This document shows, in pieces, positions 7,143 through 15,747 of a stretch of DNA of 64,000 nucleotides. The notes beneath the pieces are model-generated. The model was not told where the DNA came from, did not search any database, and worked only from the letters and a program-made list of their open reading frames with translations. The DNA comes from Ruminococcaceae bacterium UBA1405 (lineage in GTDB: Bacteria > Bacillota > Clostridia > Oscillospirales > Ruminococcaceae). Made by a program: the position numbers and the translations under genes. The stretch covers positions 52,479-116,478 of the forward strand of contig DBQB01000034.1 in NCBI GenBank assembly GCA_002305685.1, in the 5' to 3' direction. How positions within the stretch are numbered: position 1 is the first letter of the stretch; each line of letters opens with the position of its first letter.

Positions 7143-9725
7143 TTGACAAGAAAGATTACACATAATAAGTCGCTGCAAATTTTTCTGTATGCGCTAATCT
7201 TAGCCACCATCCTATTCCTGCCCTTTATCATCTGGGAGAAAGGATATTACTTTTTCACAGGTGACTTTAACGTCCAGCAGGTGCCTTTCTATCAGCTTGC
7301 CCATGCGGCAGTGCGTTCCGGAGACTGGTTTTGGAACTGGAACACCGATCTGGGCGCCAACTTTATCGGCTCCTACAGCTTTTATCTGATCACCAGCCCC
7401 TTTTTCTGGCTGACCCTGCCCTTTCCCAACAGCTTTGTGCCGCGGCTGATGGGCCCGCTGCTGATTCTCAAGCTGGCCTGCGCTTCGCTGACCGGATATA
7501 CCTACCTCAAGCGCTTTACCAAAGATTACCGATACGCCATGCTGGGAAGCCTGCTGTATGGTTTCTCCGGCTTTTGCATTTATAATACATTTTTCAACCA
7601 CTTTCTGGAAGTGGTGGTATTTTTCCCGCTGATGCTGGTAGGGTTGGAAGATCTGATCCGCAAGGACCGCAAAGGGCTTTTCGCCGTTACGGTGGCCATC
7701 AATGCCTTTGTCAACTACTGGTTTTTCATCGGCGAGGTGGTCTTTGTGGTGATCTACTATGCCGTGCGCTGCACCGACAAGGAACATTTTCCCAAAGGAC
7801 TGCAAAAATTCTGGATGGTGGCGCTGGAATCGGTCATCGGCGTACTGCTGGCCGCCTTCATCCTGCTCCCCTCGGTGCTGGCATTGCTGGGGAATCCCCG
7901 CACCGGCCTGAGCGACCTGCAGCAGGGCTGGAATTTCTGGGTCTACTGGCAGGAGCGCCGTCCCATGGAAATCCTTTACAATATGTTTTTCCCGCCGGAC
8001 TTAGTGTACAACTCCTTCCTTTTTGGCGATCAGGCGGCCAAATGGTCCTCCCTGAGCGTCTGGATTCCCCTGTTCTCCATGTCCGGGGTTATTGCCTATG
8101 TTCAGTCCCGGAAACAGGACTGGCTGAAAAAACTGTTGGCCATCTGTCTGCTGATGGCCTTTATCCCCGGATTTAACAGCCTGTTTGTGATGCTCAACCA
8201 GTCTTACTATGCCCGCTGGTACTATATGCCCATCCTGATGATCTGCCTTGCCACCGTCCTTGCGCTGGAAAAACCGGAGATCGACCTGCGGCGGGGACAG
8301 CGCTGGACCGCCGTCATCACCATCGGTTTTATCCTGGCCATCGGGCTCACCCCTGTGCGGGAAAACGACCAGTGGTCGCTGGGGCTTTTTGACAATGCGG
8401 CCCGATACGCCATCGTCAGCATCATTGCCGTCGCCTGTCTGATTCTCACCAATCTCCTTCTTACCCGTTTTCGGGAGGAAGGGGAACACCGGTTCCTGCG
8501 GGTAACCGCCGCCGTCACCTCCGCCATCATCCTGGTGTGCGGCATGACTTTCCTTACCATCGGCAAGGTAATGAACTCTCCCACCGGGGAATGGATTGTG
8601 GAACACGCCATCGAAGGCAAGGATCGGCTTCAGCTGCCCGACGATGAATTTGCCCGCAGCGACTTTTATGAAGCGATGGACAATATGGGAATGTACTGGC
8701 AGCTACCCAACATCCAGGCGTTTCACAGCATCGTCCCGGTGTCCATCATGGAATTTTATCCCGAGGTAGGGGTCAAACGGGATGTATCCAGCAAGCCCTC
8801 CACCGAATACTATCAGCTGCGCTCCCTGCTGTCGGTCAAGTGGCTGTTTATCGAGGAGGGCAATGAGGAACAGTCTCCGATGCCGGGATACACCTATGTG
8901 GACACCCAAAACGGCTTTAACATCTATGAAAACGAAAACTTCCTGCCCATGGGCTTTGCCTATGACGGATACATTTCCCGGGAGGATTTTAACGACGCCA
9001 CCACCTCTACCCGGGTGAAGATGCTGCTCAAAGGCATCGTGCTGGAGGAGGAAGACGCCAAGGCCAACAGCGACATCCTGCCCAAGCTGGATCCGGATGT
9101 GGAGGACTACAGCTACGACGGATATGTTGCGGATGTGGAGGATCTGCGCCGGCAGAGCACCTCCGAATTCCAGAAGGACAACCGCGGGTTTACCGCCAAA
9201 ATTGATCTGGACCACGAAAATTTGGTATTCTTCTCGGTGCCCTATGAACAGGGCTGGAGCGCCACGGTCAACGGCGAACCGGCCGAAATCATCCGGGTCA
9301 ATCTGGGCTTTATGGCGGTGCGCTGCCCTCAGGGAGAGTCTGAGATCCGCTTTAACTATATGACGCCGGGACTGATCCCCGGTCTGATTCTCACCGCCGC
9401 CGGTATTTTGATGCTGCTGTGCTATCTGGCGCTGTTTGGGGTGCGCCGGATGATTAGCCTGCGGCCGGAACCGGAGATCGGAAAGGTGGTCCCAGACCAA
9501 TTCTCCAATGCCGACAGCGATTGGGCGGAATCGGGGGAGGATGACTCGCTGCAAAGCCTGTTGTTCGAGCTGGACAAGCTGGATGAGGAGGAAGGAGAAC
9601 TTTCTCCGCGTCCCTCCGTGCCCAAACCGCCCTCCACCGTATCTGCCCAGGCATCGGAGCAGCCCCAGCAATCCCCTTCACCCACCCCGTCCCATCAAGA
9701 GGAGGCCGAAACAAACCATGAATGA
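7143..9725 (+). CDS. yfhO: YfhO-family polytopic membrane glycosyltransferase
   Basis: 860 aa from a TTG start at 7143 with GAGGTG six bases upstream; the upstream extension in the same frame has no ribosome site. A GT-C-like membrane protein: the first hydrophobic segment (IFLYALILATILFLPFII) is followed by the conserved loop with FTGDFNVQQVPFY, then about a dozen membrane spans to roughly residue 480, a large extracytoplasmic domain, and a last span near 720-745 (LIPGLILTAAGILMLLCYLAL). In Bacillus YfhO works with CsbB to add GlcNAc to lipoteichoic acid; here the CsbB-like gene follows and overlaps by 8 bases, supporting the same role. Odd: a roughly 100-residue acidic, Pro/Ser/Gln-rich cytoplasmic tail, likely disordered. 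The acceptor polymer in this organism is unknown. Confidence 0.85.
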   Translation: MTRKITHNKSLQIFLYALILATILFLPFIIWEKGYYFFTGDFNVQQVPFYQLAHAAVRSGDWFWNWNTDLGANFIGSYSFYLITSPFFWLTLPFPNSFVPRLMGPLLILKLACASLTGYTYLKRFTKDYRYAMLGSLLYGFSGFCIYNTFFNHFLEVVVFFPLMLVGLEDLIRKDRKGLFAVTVAINAFVNYWFFIGEVVFVVIYYAVRCTDKEHFPKGLQKFWMVALESVIGVLLAAFILLPSVLALLGNPRTGLSDLQQGWNFWVYWQERRPMEILYNMFFPPDLVYNSFLFGDQAAKWSSLSVWIPLFSMSGVIAYVQSRKQDWLKKLLAICLLMAFIPGFNSLFVMLNQSYYARWYYMPILMICLATVLALEKPEIDLRRGQRWTAVITIGFILAIGLTPVRENDQWSLGLFDNAARYAIVSIIAVACLILTNLLLTRFREEGEHRFLRVTAAVTSAIILVCGMTFLTIGKVMNSPTGEWIVEHAIEGKDRLQLPDDEFARSDFYEAMDNMGMYWQLPNIQAFHSIVPVSIMEFYPEVGVKRDVSSKPSTEYYQLRSLLSVKWLFIEEGNEEQSPMPGYTYVDTQNGFNIYENENFLPMGFAYDGYISREDFNDATTSTRVKMLLKGIVLEEEDAKANSDILPKLDPDVEDYSYDGYVADVEDLRRQSTSEFQKDNRGFTAKIDLDHENLVFFSVPYEQGWSATVNGEPAEIIRVNLGFMAVRCPQGESEIRFNYMTPGLIPGLILTAAGILMLLCYLALFGVRRMISLRPEPEIGKVVPDQFSNADSDWAESGEDDSLQSLLFELDKLDEEEGELSPRPSVPKPPSTVSAQASEQPQQSPSPTPSHQEEAETNHE

Positions 9726-10692
9726 GAAAAAACTTCCCGCTGAAACGGTACTATATCTGGTGATTCCCTGCTACAACGAGCAGGAGGTGCTTGCGGAGAC
9801 CAGCCGCCGTCTGCTGGAAAAACTGGGCGCCATGGTTTCTTTAGGCAGAATCTCCCCCGAAAGCCGAATTCTGTTTGTGGACGACGGCAGCAAGGACAAA
9901 ACCTGGGAGTTAATCCAGGCCCAGCACCGGGAGCATCCCCAGATCTGCGGGCTCAAACTTGCCCACAACAAAGGCCATCAAAACGCCCTTCTGGCCGGAC
10001 TGATGACCGCCAAAGAATATGCCGATATCCTAATCTCCATGGACGCGGATTTGCAGGACGATGTGGACGCTGTGGACCAGTTTGTGGAAAAATATCATCA
10101 GGGCTATGATATTGTCTACGGCGTGCGCAGCTCCCGCGCTACCGACACCGTCTTTAAGCGCACCACCGCCCAGGGCTTTTACAAGGTTATGCAGGCGCTT
10201 GGGGTGGATATTGTGGACAACCATGCCGATTACCGTCTCATGAGCCGCAGGGCGGTGGAGGCGCTGGCGCAGTACAAAGAGGTCAATCTTTTTCTGCGGG
10301 GAATTGTGCCGCTGATCGGATTTCCCACTGCCATTGTGACCTATGAGCGTCACGAGCGGTTTGCCGGGGAGTCCAAATATCCACTGAAAAAGATGATCGC
10401 CTTTGCGGTGGAGGGAATTACCTCCTTCAGCGTCAAGCCGCTTCGGATGATCACTTGGTTGGGTATCGTTATTTTAATTTGCAGCTTCGTAATGCTCTTG
10501 GCTCTTCTGGTGCAAAAGCTGTTCGGATACACAGTACAGGGCTGGACTACCCTGATGGGCTCCATCTGGATGATCGGCGGCATTCAGCTGTTCTGTCTGG
10601 GACTGATCGGGGAATATATCGGCAAAATCTATGGGGAGGTCAAACAACGCCCTCGCTTTATCGTCGAGGAATTCCTTCACGAACAGCCCTGA
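9718..10692 (+). CDS. Polyprenyl-phosphate glycosyltransferase, family 2 (CsbB/GtrB-like)
   Basis: 324 aa. A GT2 catalytic domain (VIPCYNEQEVL near the N-terminus, DADLQDDVDAV nucleotide-sugar/metal site, ADYRLMSRRAVEAL acceptor-side motif, GHQNALLAG) followed by two C-terminal membrane spans (WLGIVILICSFVMLLALLV and MIGGIQLFCLGLIGEYIG), exactly the GtrB/CsbB layout. It should load a sugar from UDP- or GDP-sugar onto undecaprenyl phosphate on the cytoplasmic side for use by YfhO outside. Start ATG at 9718 has GAGGAGG in the end of yfhO, and the two genes overlap by 8 bases, pointing to translational coupling. A Dpm1-type enzyme is the alternative label; the sugar is not predictable from this sequence. 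Confidence 0.9.
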   Translation: MNEKKLPAETVLYLVIPCYNEQEVLAETSRRLLEKLGAMVSLGRISPESRILFVDDGSKDKTWELIQAQHREHPQICGLKLAHNKGHQNALLAGLMTAKEYADILISMDADLQDDVDAVDQFVEKYHQGYDIVYGVRSSRATDTVFKRTTAQGFYKVMQALGVDIVDNHADYRLMSRRAVEALAQYKEVNLFLRGIVPLIGFPTAIVTYERHERFAGESKYPLKKMIAFAVEGITSFSVKPLRMITWLGIVILICSFVMLLALLVQKLFGYTVQGWTTLMGSIWMIGGIQLFCLGLIGEYIGKIYGEVKQRPRFIVEEFLHEQP

Positions 10693-10741
10693 GGCGGCCC
10701 ACCATGATCCCACAGCCCCTTTCCATCAAAAAGTGATATGC

Positions 10742-10791
10742 AAAACAAAAAGCCGCCTGTTGCGCCGGAATCCCGGCGCAACAGGCGGCTC
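10742..10791 (-). terminator. Intrinsic terminator of pfp
   Basis: Perfect 18-base-pair stem (AGCCGCCTGTTGCGCCGG with its complement), four-base loop, followed on the minus strand by TTTTTGTTTTG. The plus-strand side lacks a U-run, so it mainly ends pfp transcripts, though it may also stop read-through from the glycosyltransferase. Confidence 0.92.
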
Positions 10792-10805
10792 AATGTTTAT
10801 AGAAA

Positions 10806-12047
10806 TTATTCTTGCTTGTTATCGTAATACAAATGTCTGGGAAGGCCGTCCACCATGATGGCGGTGAGTTCCGCCTGGATCAGAGGACGGACATAGTTGA
10901 TGAATTCCGGCGTCACATAGGTGCCGTCATCGGTAATCCACTCACGGGGAACCGTCTTTTCTATATTGGCGATCTTATGTACGTCATAGATATCGGTGGT
11001 GCACTGATAGGGGTCGGAGGAAACCCGTTTGAGGGTAATCATCTTTCCGCTCTCCCCTTCGAAGGCGGCCTTAACCGCTGCGCCGCCTGCCTGGAACGCC
11101 TCGGTGATATCCACACGGGAGACGATATGGGACGCGCAGCGCTGCAGAGAACTGAACTCAATGGCTCTGGTCTTGCAGCCCAGCTCTCTGGCCACACGGT
11201 TGGCCAGGTATCTGGCGGTACCGGAGAGCTGACGGTGACCGAAGGTGTCGATGGAATCCACATTGTCGGTCAGTTCGCAGACATACCGTCCGTCCGGCAG
11301 CTTGATGCCTTCCGAAACCGCAATGACCACCGATTCCTTTGTCTTTTGGATGGCGTCCACCCGCTCCATAAATTTATCCACATCAAAGGGCAGCTCCGGC
11401 AGGAAAATCATATCGGGGCCTTCGCAATCCTCCCCGCGGGCCAGCGCCGCAGCACCGGTGAGCCAGCCGGCATTCCGGCCCATGATCTCCAGGATGGTAA
11501 CCTGTTTCTGGCCGTAGACCCGTCCGTCGCGGATAACCTCCTTTGTGATGGAGCCGATATACTTGGCAGCACTGCCATAGCCGGGGGTATGGTCGGTGAC
11601 AGCCAGGTCGTTGTCGATGGTCTTGGGAACGCCCATAAATTTGATGTCGCTGCCAATGAGCAGACTGTAGTCATACAGCTTTTTGATGGTGTCCATGGAA
11701 TCATTTCCGCCGATATAGAAGAAGTATTCCACTTCCAGCTTGCGGAGAATGTTAAAAATCTTGTCGTAAACCGCCTGGGCACCCTGCTCATGGATGCCGG
11801 GCAGCTTGTAACGGCAGGAACCAAGGTAGGCGGAAGGGGTTCTCTTCAAAAGCTCAATGTCCAGGTCATTGCGAATGTGCTCGGACAAATCCACATATCG
11901 CTCCTCCAAGAGCCCCTGAATCCCATGCAGCATTCCATAGACCTTTGCTGCGCCGCGATCTTTGGCGGTCTTGAAAACACCCACCAGACTGGAATTGATA
12001 ACAGCGGTCGGACCACCAGATTGCCCGACGATAACATTTCCTCTCAT
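10806..12047 (-). CDS. pfp: 6-phosphofructokinase, pyrophosphate-type
   Basis: Phosphorylates fructose 6-phosphate; 413 aa. Seen: GQSGGPTAVINSSL (phosphoryl-donor loop), YIGGNDSMDT and PKTIDNDL. The lysine of PKTIDND and the Asp in GGNDS in place of the Gly of ATP enzymes are the accepted signs of pyrophosphate dependence, so the reaction is probably reversible and saves ATP in fermentation. MGRNAGW and a substrate-binding region follow. Start: two in-frame ATGs, at 12053 and 12047; GGAGGT touches the first but sits six bases from the second, so I chose MRGNVIVGQ. It has a strong own promoter and terminator and is a single-gene unit downstream of the MATE gene. Confidence 0.93.
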   Translation of the reverse strand: MRGNVIVGQSGGPTAVINSSLVGVFKTAKDRGAAKVYGMLHGIQGLLEERYVDLSEHIRNDLDIELLKRTPSAYLGSCRYKLPGIHEQGAQAVYDKIFNILRKLEVEYFFYIGGNDSMDTIKKLYDYSLLIGSDIKFMGVPKTIDNDLAVTDHTPGYGSAAKYIGSITKEVIRDGRVYGQKQVTILEIMGRNAGWLTGAAALARGEDCEGPDMIFLPELPFDVDKFMERVDAIQKTKESVVIAVSEGIKLPDGRYVCELTDNVDSIDTFGHRQLSGTARYLANRVARELGCKTRAIEFSSLQRCASHIVSRVDITEAFQAGGAAVKAAFEGESGKMITLKRVSSDPYQCTTDIYDVHKIANIEKTVPREWITDDGTYVTPEFINYVRPLIQAELTAIMVDGLPRHLYYDNKQE

Positions 12048-12089
12048 GTTCATACCTCCCAAATTTGGAGAGAATTTTATGCTGTTTTT

Positions 12090-12118
12090 ATGATACCATG
12101 CCCAAAAATAAAATGCAA
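12090..12118 (-). promoter_or_regulatory. Promoter of pfp
   Basis: Minus strand TTGCAT, 17-base spacer ending in TGG, then TATCAT. A good sigma-A promoter with extended -10, about 40 bases before the start codon. Confidence 0.75.
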
Positions 12119-12222
12119 TCGATAATTGTGGAAAATTCTGAATTTCTGAATAATTTACCAAAAATAATAACGTTTTTTTGTGAATACATAGTTGTGCTTA
12201 TCTCCTGCCAAAGACACCTGCA

Positions 12223-12264
12223 TCAAAAAGCCCTGCAATCTCCCGCGAGATTACAGGGCTTTCA
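12223..12264 (-). terminator. Intrinsic terminator of the MATE gene
   Basis: Stem AAAGCCCTG.AATCTC with its complement around a CCGC loop, followed on the minus strand by TTTTT. It separates the MATE gene from pfp. Confidence 0.85.
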
Positions 12265-12296
12265 CAATACGGATAAACGCGGAAAAAGCGTGGCGG

Positions 12297-13673
12297 TCAA
12301 GATTTGGTAAAGCCCATCTTTGCCATTCTTCTTCTCATCCAGCCTCCCTGGCAGTAATAAATCAGGAACAGAACGGAGGTGGTGGCCCAGGTAATGGGAT
12401 AGCTCATCAGCGCGGTGGAAAGCAGCGGGCTGATGGGCACCGCAATAAAGATCCATGCAACACGAAGCACGCAAACCCCCAAAGCAGTCATAATCATCGG
12501 GATCAGCGAATCCCCTGCGCCACGGCAGGCGCCGGAGAACACCTCAATACACACATAGGTAAAATACAGCGGCACCAGCTGACGAATGATCTCCATACCG
12601 ATTTGCACCACGTCGGCATCGCTGGTAAACAGCCGGAGGATATATTGACCAAAAAGAAGGATCACTCCGCTGATGACCAGCGACGCGCCCAACGCCATCC
12701 ACCAACAGATCCGAACGCTTTTTTTCACTCGGTCAAACTTCTGCGCACCGAAATTCTGTCCCACAAAGGTGGTAATGGAAATACCAAACGCATTGATGGT
12801 CATCCAGAATACGGCGTCGATTTTGCCGTAAGCCGTCCAGGCAGCCACCGAATTGGTGCCGAAGGAGTTGACGCTGGACTGGATGATGATATTGGAAAGG
12901 GAATACATCACCGACTGTAGCCCGGCAGGAAGCCCAATGAGGATGATGCTGTGGAGAATGGAGCTGTGAAAACGGATTTTCCGCGGAATCAACCGACAAG
13001 CGTTGGGAATGCGAAGCAGCGTCATCACCACCAAACAGGCGCTGACCGCCTGGGAAAGCAGGGTAGCCAGTGCTGCGCCGAACACGCCCATATCAAACCC
13101 AACCACAAACAACAGGTCCAAAACCACATTGACCAGACAGCAGATAATCAAAAAATACAGAGGACGCCGGGAATCTCCGATGGCGCGAAGGATACCGGAA
13201 CCCATGTTATAGATCAGCGGGAACACAATTCCCACAAAATAGGTGCGGATATAAACCAGCGCATAATCCATAATGTCGTCAGGGGTATCCATCGCCTCTA
13301 ACGCAGCTGGCGCCCCAAAAAATCCTACCACAAAAAACACTACGCTGGCCACCAAGCCCAGAGCGATGGCGGTATGCACAGCGTTACTCACCTGTTCATC
13401 CCGACGCGCACCATAAAACTGGGAAATGATTACCGTGGCGCCGGAGGAAAGGCCTGTGAAAAAACCCACCAGAAGGTTGATCAGCGTTCCGGTGCTGCCT
13501 CCTACTGCCGCAAGCGCTTCCTTGCCCACAAAATTTCCCACAATCACCGCATCGACGGTATTATACAGCTGCTGAAAAAAGGTTCCTAACAAAATCGGAA
13601 AAAAGAACGCCAATAGCTGCTTCCAGATTACGCCCTCCGTAATACCGTTTTTATAGGACACTGTCTGACTCAT
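12297..13673 (-). CDS. MATE-family multidrug/toxin exporter
   Basis: 458 aa integral membrane protein with about twelve spans in two homologous halves. Seen: the N-terminal signature FPILLGTFFQQLYNTVDAVIVGNFVG, with the repeat of the pattern in the second half (IILIGLPAGLQSVMYSLSNIIIQSSVN), typical of the MATE/NorM-like clostridial group. Exports cationic drugs or metabolites against Na+ or H+. Start at MSQTVSYKNG; AAAGGTGG lies about 12 bases upstream, slightly far. Expression is probably controlled by a repressor, because a perfect inverted repeat sits in the promoter spacer (see 13710-13738). No regulator gene is adjacent. The substrate is unknown. Confidence 0.9.
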   Translation of the reverse strand: MSQTVSYKNGITEGVIWKQLLAFFFPILLGTFFQQLYNTVDAVIVGNFVGKEALAAVGGSTGTLINLLVGFFTGLSSGATVIISQFYGARRDEQVSNAVHTAIALGLVASVVFFVVGFFGAPAALEAMDTPDDIMDYALVYIRTYFVGIVFPLIYNMGSGILRAIGDSRRPLYFLIICCLVNVVLDLLFVVGFDMGVFGAALATLLSQAVSACLVVMTLLRIPNACRLIPRKIRFHSSILHSIILIGLPAGLQSVMYSLSNIIIQSSVNSFGTNSVAAWTAYGKIDAVFWMTINAFGISITTFVGQNFGAQKFDRVKKSVRICWWMALGASLVISGVILLFGQYILRLFTSDADVVQIGMEIIRQLVPLYFTYVCIEVFSGACRGAGDSLIPMIMTALGVCVLRVAWIFIAVPISPLLSTALMSYPITWATTSVLFLIYYCQGGWMRRRMAKMGFTKS

Positions 13674-13709
13674 AGTTTGCCGTAACCACCTTTCTTGTTC
13701 TGCATCATC

Positions 13710-13738
13710 AGCATAGCACGACAAATTCGATTTGTCTA
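13710..13738 (-). promoter_or_regulatory. MATE promoter with embedded operator palindrome
   Basis: Minus strand TAGACA, 17-base spacer, TATGCT preceded by TG. The spacer and -35 contain GACAAAT-TCG-ATTTGTC (13720-13736), a perfect 7-base inverted repeat. A protein bound there would block RNA polymerase, the usual arrangement for MarR/TetR-type repressors of efflux genes. The binding protein is unknown. Confidence 0.65.
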
Positions 13739-13980
13739 TCCATTCTCACAAAAAACCATTTCTCTGTCACAGACGTCTTTGTATGCTGGGGTCCTTCCCC
13801 GTTTGTGGCGCCTACTTCCACACCCCAGAGCAAAATTATTTACAAAACCCTTGTATTCTTCATCATGGAAATATGCTATAATTCTGATATTAAAATATCT
13901 TCCCGTTTTCACCTCTTTTTGACGGTATTTCCGATATTCTTTGTTTTATAAATATATTCATTTTAAGGGTGACAAACAAT
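13739..13980. other. Divergent intergenic region between the MATE and CPBP genes
   Basis: Holds the CPBP promoter: TGC-TATAAT at 13874-13882 (extended -10) with a poor TTGTAT about 20 bases upstream. The rest is AT-rich with no supported gene. Confidence 0.5.
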
Positions 13981-15039
13981 ATGTACAACAATCAATATGA
14001 CCCCTACAATACTCCCAACTCCCAGGCAACCCCCCAAAATTCCCAGGAATATACCTATATCCACGGCATCGGCTTCTCCCCGCTGTTGGGGGTTATGCGG
14101 GAAAAGAAGGCTCTGCGCCGCTGTGCCAACGCCATCGGCATCTCCATGCTTGCCTATCTGGCGCTGTCCTATCTGATCCCTGATATAATCTCCCTGGCGT
14201 CGGTAATGCTGCTTCCCCTATATGGTCTCTCTTCGTCCCAGGCTTACTATCAGCTTATAGGAATTTTGTCCACGGTAATCGCAATGGGACTCCCCTTTTT
14301 CATCTATGCAGTATCCATCCGTATCCCTGTCAGACGGGCTCTGCCTCTGCAAATGCCTCCGCTTTCACTGCTGATTCCGTCGATCTTTCTGACCTTCGGG
14401 GCCACGGCGGTGGCCTCCTTCGCCTCAGGGATACTGCAAAACCTGCTGTACTTTCTGGGCATCTATGCTCCTGGCAATCTGGGAGAACTCCCCACCACCA
14501 CTGCCAGCGCCACGGTGGTGTATCTAATAAGCTCCACCCTGCTCCCGGCTGTGTTGGAGGAATTTGTCTTTCGCGGCGTACTGATGCAGTCGCTGCGCCG
14601 CTTCGGCGACGCGATGGCAGTGGTGGTTTCCGCCGTGCTCTTTGCGGCAGCCCACGGAAACATCATTGTGTTTCCCCTAGCGCTTACCATGGGGCTATGC
14701 AGCGGATATTTTGTGATCCGCATGGGTTCCCTTTGGCCCAGCATCCTCTTTCATTTTCTCTATAATTCTCTGAGCATCGGACTCAACGAAGCGTATATCC
14801 GTCTGCCGCAAAACATCTCTTTGCTGCTGAGCAGCGCTTTGACGCTGGCGCAGCTGCTGTTGGCGGTGCTCTCGCTGATCTATCTGATGAAAACCCGCAC
14901 CGGCATCTTTTCCCTCAAGCCCGCTCAGACCACCCTCAACGAATCCGCCAAACTCAAAACCTTCTTTTCCAGCGTTGCCATCATTGTGGTGCTGTGCCTG
15001 TTTGCTCTGCTGGCCATCACCAATCTGTACGCTTACTGA
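13981..15039 (+). CDS. CPBP-family intramembrane glutamic endopeptidase
   Basis: 352 aa membrane protein, about eight spans, preceded by a 45-residue Asn/Gln/Tyr/Pro-rich hydrophilic N-terminus. The three CPBP (ABI) motifs are intact: EEFVFRG (motif 1, EExxxR), FAAAHGN (motif 2, FxxxH) and HFLYNS (motif 3, HxxxN). Related proteins process prenylated proteins, bacteriocins or membrane anti-sigma factors; the substrate here is unknown. Start chosen as ATG at 13981 because AAGGGTG lies nine bases upstream; the GTG at 13969 would lie within the ribosome site. tadA follows after 41 bases and may be co-transcribed. No bacteriocin or immunity gene is nearby. Confidence 0.88.
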   Translation: MYNNQYDPYNTPNSQATPQNSQEYTYIHGIGFSPLLGVMREKKALRRCANAIGISMLAYLALSYLIPDIISLASVMLLPLYGLSSSQAYYQLIGILSTVIAMGLPFFIYAVSIRIPVRRALPLQMPPLSLLIPSIFLTFGATAVASFASGILQNLLYFLGIYAPGNLGELPTTTASATVVYLISSTLLPAVLEEFVFRGVLMQSLRRFGDAMAVVVSAVLFAAAHGNIIVFPLALTMGLCSGYFVIRMGSLWPSILFHFLYNSLSIGLNEAYIRLPQNISLLLSSALTLAQLLLAVLSLIYLMKTRTGIFSLKPAQTTLNESAKLKTFFSSVAIIVVLCLFALLAITNLYAY

Positions 15040-15080
15040 GGGAAGCGCTGTGTCATTGTTCTGTGGAGAGGAGATACTTT

Positions 15081-15584
15081 TTGGAACTGCAACATTCTTC
15101 CAGGGAAAAAGACTTGGAATATATGAACGCCGCCCTAGCCTTGGCGCGAAAAGCCGGGGAGATGGGGGAGATTCCGGTGGGCGCCGTGGTGGTCTATCAG
15201 GATCAGATCATTGGGGAAGGCTATAATGGACGGGAGACGCTGGGCAATCCCTTGGCCCATGCGGAGATCGCCGCCATCCATCAGGCTTGTCAAAATCGAG
15301 GAGGCTGGAGGCTTTCCGGCTGTACCCTCTACGTCACGTTGGAACCCTGCCCCATGTGCGCCGGCGCCATCATCAACGCCCGGATCGACCGGGTGGTATG
15401 GGGAGCCGATGATCCCAAGGCCGGCAGCTGCGGCTCCCTCATCAATCTGTTTGCCGTGGGATACAACCACCGGCCGCTGACCGTCAGCGACGTTTGCCGG
15501 GAGGAATCCGCCCAGCTGCTGCAGGAATTTTTTTCCCGCCTGCGACAGCAGCGCAAACAGAAGAAGGAGCGCTCCCTGCCCTGA
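15081..15584 (+). CDS. tadA: tRNA-specific adenosine-34 deaminase
   Basis: Deaminates A34 to inosine in tRNA-Arg(ACG), essential for reading CGN codons. 167 aa from TTG at 15081, with GGAGAGGAG upstream; an internal ATG at 15123 has a weaker site and would cut the first helix of the domain. Zinc motifs HAE (in LAHAEIAAIHQA) and PCPMCAGA are intact, as is EMGEIPVGAVVV at the N-terminus. The C-terminal tail is rich in Arg/Lys/Gln, fitting tRNA binding. It lies downstream of the CPBP gene. In many clostridia tadA is followed by SRP RNA and dnaX; neither is seen here. Confidence 0.93.
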   Translation: MELQHSSREKDLEYMNAALALARKAGEMGEIPVGAVVVYQDQIIGEGYNGRETLGNPLAHAEIAAIHQACQNRGGWRLSGCTLYVTLEPCPMCAGAIINARIDRVVWGADDPKAGSCGSLINLFAVGYNHRPLTVSDVCREESAQLLQEFFSRLRQQRKQKKERSLP

Positions 15585-15633
15585 TGTCCATGGCCTCGTT
15601 CATGATTTTGTAACATTTCAGATAGGGGCATCT

Positions 15634-15641
15634 GCTATAAT
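15634..15641 (+). promoter_or_regulatory. Extended -10 promoter downstream of tadA
   Basis: TGC-TATAAT at 15634-15641, 50 bases after the tadA stop. A TTGTAA lies too far upstream (22-base gap) to be a normal -35. It points to a short terminated transcript with no open reading frame (next entry). Confidence 0.5.
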
Positions 15642-15647
15642 GGAACC

Positions 15648-15747
15648 TGAAAACAGCAATGTTTTCAGTCAATCCCCTTCTTTAACTTTTGTCTTGTATT
15701 TTCTTCTTCTCCTGGTGCAGCTTGCCCTTGCAGGCTGCTATTTTTTT
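15648..15747 (+). ncRNA. Candidate small regulatory RNA
   Basis: About 100 nt between an extended -10 promoter and a strong intrinsic terminator. Visible architecture: a 5' hairpin CTGAAAAC/GTTTTCAG (15647-15669), a roughly 45-nt unstructured pyrimidine-rich stretch containing CCCCTTC and TTCTTCTCCT, and a 9-base-pair terminator stem GCAGCTTGC/GCAGGCTGC with a CCTT loop (15717-15738) followed by TATTTTTTT. C/U-rich single-stranded segments of this kind in Firmicute small RNAs pair with ribosome binding sites; TCTCCT is complementary to AGGAGA. There is no coding potential and it does not look like SRP RNA, tmRNA or 6S RNA. Expression is not shown by sequence alone. Confidence 0.5.

Noticed and set aside
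15585..15747. SRP (4.5S-type) RNA next to tadA
   Set aside because: Position fits the usual clostridial order, but the GGAAGG/AGCAG tetraloop-domain sequence of SRP RNA is absent.
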